Assembly (NCBI GenBank): GCA_023387585.1
Contig: JAEWHZ010000203.1
Location: 1-12,844 of the forward strand
Length of the DNA stretch: 12,844 nucleotides
Reading direction: 5' to 3'
From: Pseudomonadota bacterium
GTDB taxonomy: Bacteria > Pseudomonadota > Alphaproteobacteria > Rhizobiales > Devosiaceae
The notes below the pieces were generated by a model that worked only from the letters and a program-made list of their open reading frames with translations, was not told the origin of the DNA and did no database searches. Positions 12,747 through 12,844 of the stretch are shown in pieces (within the stretch, counting starts at the first letter, position 1; each line of letters starts with the position of its first letter). Both the position numbers and the translations under genes were made by a program.

Positions 12747-12844
12747 TTGACGCTTCAGACTCCGTATTACCTCGTCGACAAGACGGTACTTCTTGGGAAT
12801 CTTGAGAAAATATCGTATTTGCGTTCGAGGTCGGGCGTCAAATG
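12747..12844 (+). CDS. nspC: Carboxynorspermidine decarboxylase, N-terminal part, runs off right edge
   Basis: Only 32 codons are visible. They read MTLQTPYYLVDK, then TVLLGNLEKISYLRSRSGVK when TTG is taken as Met. This matches the N terminus of NspC, the PLP-dependent (alanine-racemase fold) decarboxylase that converts carboxyspermidine or carboxynorspermidine to the free polyamine: TPYYL.DK..LL.N.EKI.Y.R..SG.K is its typical opening, and the K of the following ALLALK segment that binds PLP would lie just outside the window. TTG at 12747 is the only reasonable start, because an in-frame TAG sits two codons upstream (12738-12740) and homologues begin at this point. The ribosome binding site is weak: AAGG and CAGG lie 14 or more bases upstream. 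The frame continues to the last base. Confidence 0.85.
   Translation, partial: MTLQTPYYLVDKTVLLGNLEKISYLRSRSGVK

Noticed and set aside
1..12844. CRISPR array, transposon ends, tRNA or phage genes
   Set aside because: No regularly spaced repeats, transposase or integrase motifs, or cloverleaf-like sequences were seen on either strand.

Overview
The window is a GC-rich, tightly packed piece of chromosome. Four-base ATGA-type overlaps between genes, protein family types and codon bias suggest an alphaproteobacterium, probably Hyphomicrobiales (Devosia-like is a guess from style only). It is dominated by two divergently transcribed peptide-type (family 5, Dpp/Opp/Nik-like) ABC importers that share a control region at about 4103-4357.

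Left arm (minus strand, 4102 down to 1): periplasmic solute-binding protein, DppB-like permease, DppC-like permease, then a DppD-like ATPase that runs off the left edge. A strong terminator-like hairpin lies between the binding-protein gene and the permeases. It overlaps the only conventional start codon of the dppB-like gene. A better-supported start is a rare ATT codon behind a good ribosome binding site.

Right arm (plus strand, 4358-12295): a second binding protein, a DppB-like permease, and then an unusual gene in which a DppC-like permease is fused to a DppD-like ATPase. That reading frame breaks by one base just before the end of the first ATPase domain and continues in the next frame into a DppF-like ATPase. 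The ancestral product was therefore probably a permease-ATPase-ATPase triple fusion. Downstream, with overlapping or nearly touching genes, lies an accessory module: an HpaC/RutF-like flavin reductase, a small secreted His-rich protein whose predicted mature N terminus is a histidine, two consecutive ThuA/class I glutamine-amidotransferase-like proteins, and a cysteine-free FmdE-like protein. I know of no characterised pathway with this combination. Metal-chelate or modified-peptide uptake followed by intracellular processing is my inference only.

Right end: a short DUF2934-type gene, a 154-base non-coding stretch containing a perfect 11-bp stem-loop, and the first 32 codons of carboxynorspermidine decarboxylase (nspC, polyamine synthesis), which starts with TTG and runs off the right edge. 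I found no tRNA, rRNA, CRISPR array, insertion sequence or phage signature.

The most interesting structures are the paired operator-like dyads TGACT-N5-AGTCA 41 bp apart between the two importers, an RNA hairpin that can hide the ribosome binding site of the right binding protein, the frameshifted triple fusion, and the accessory module.
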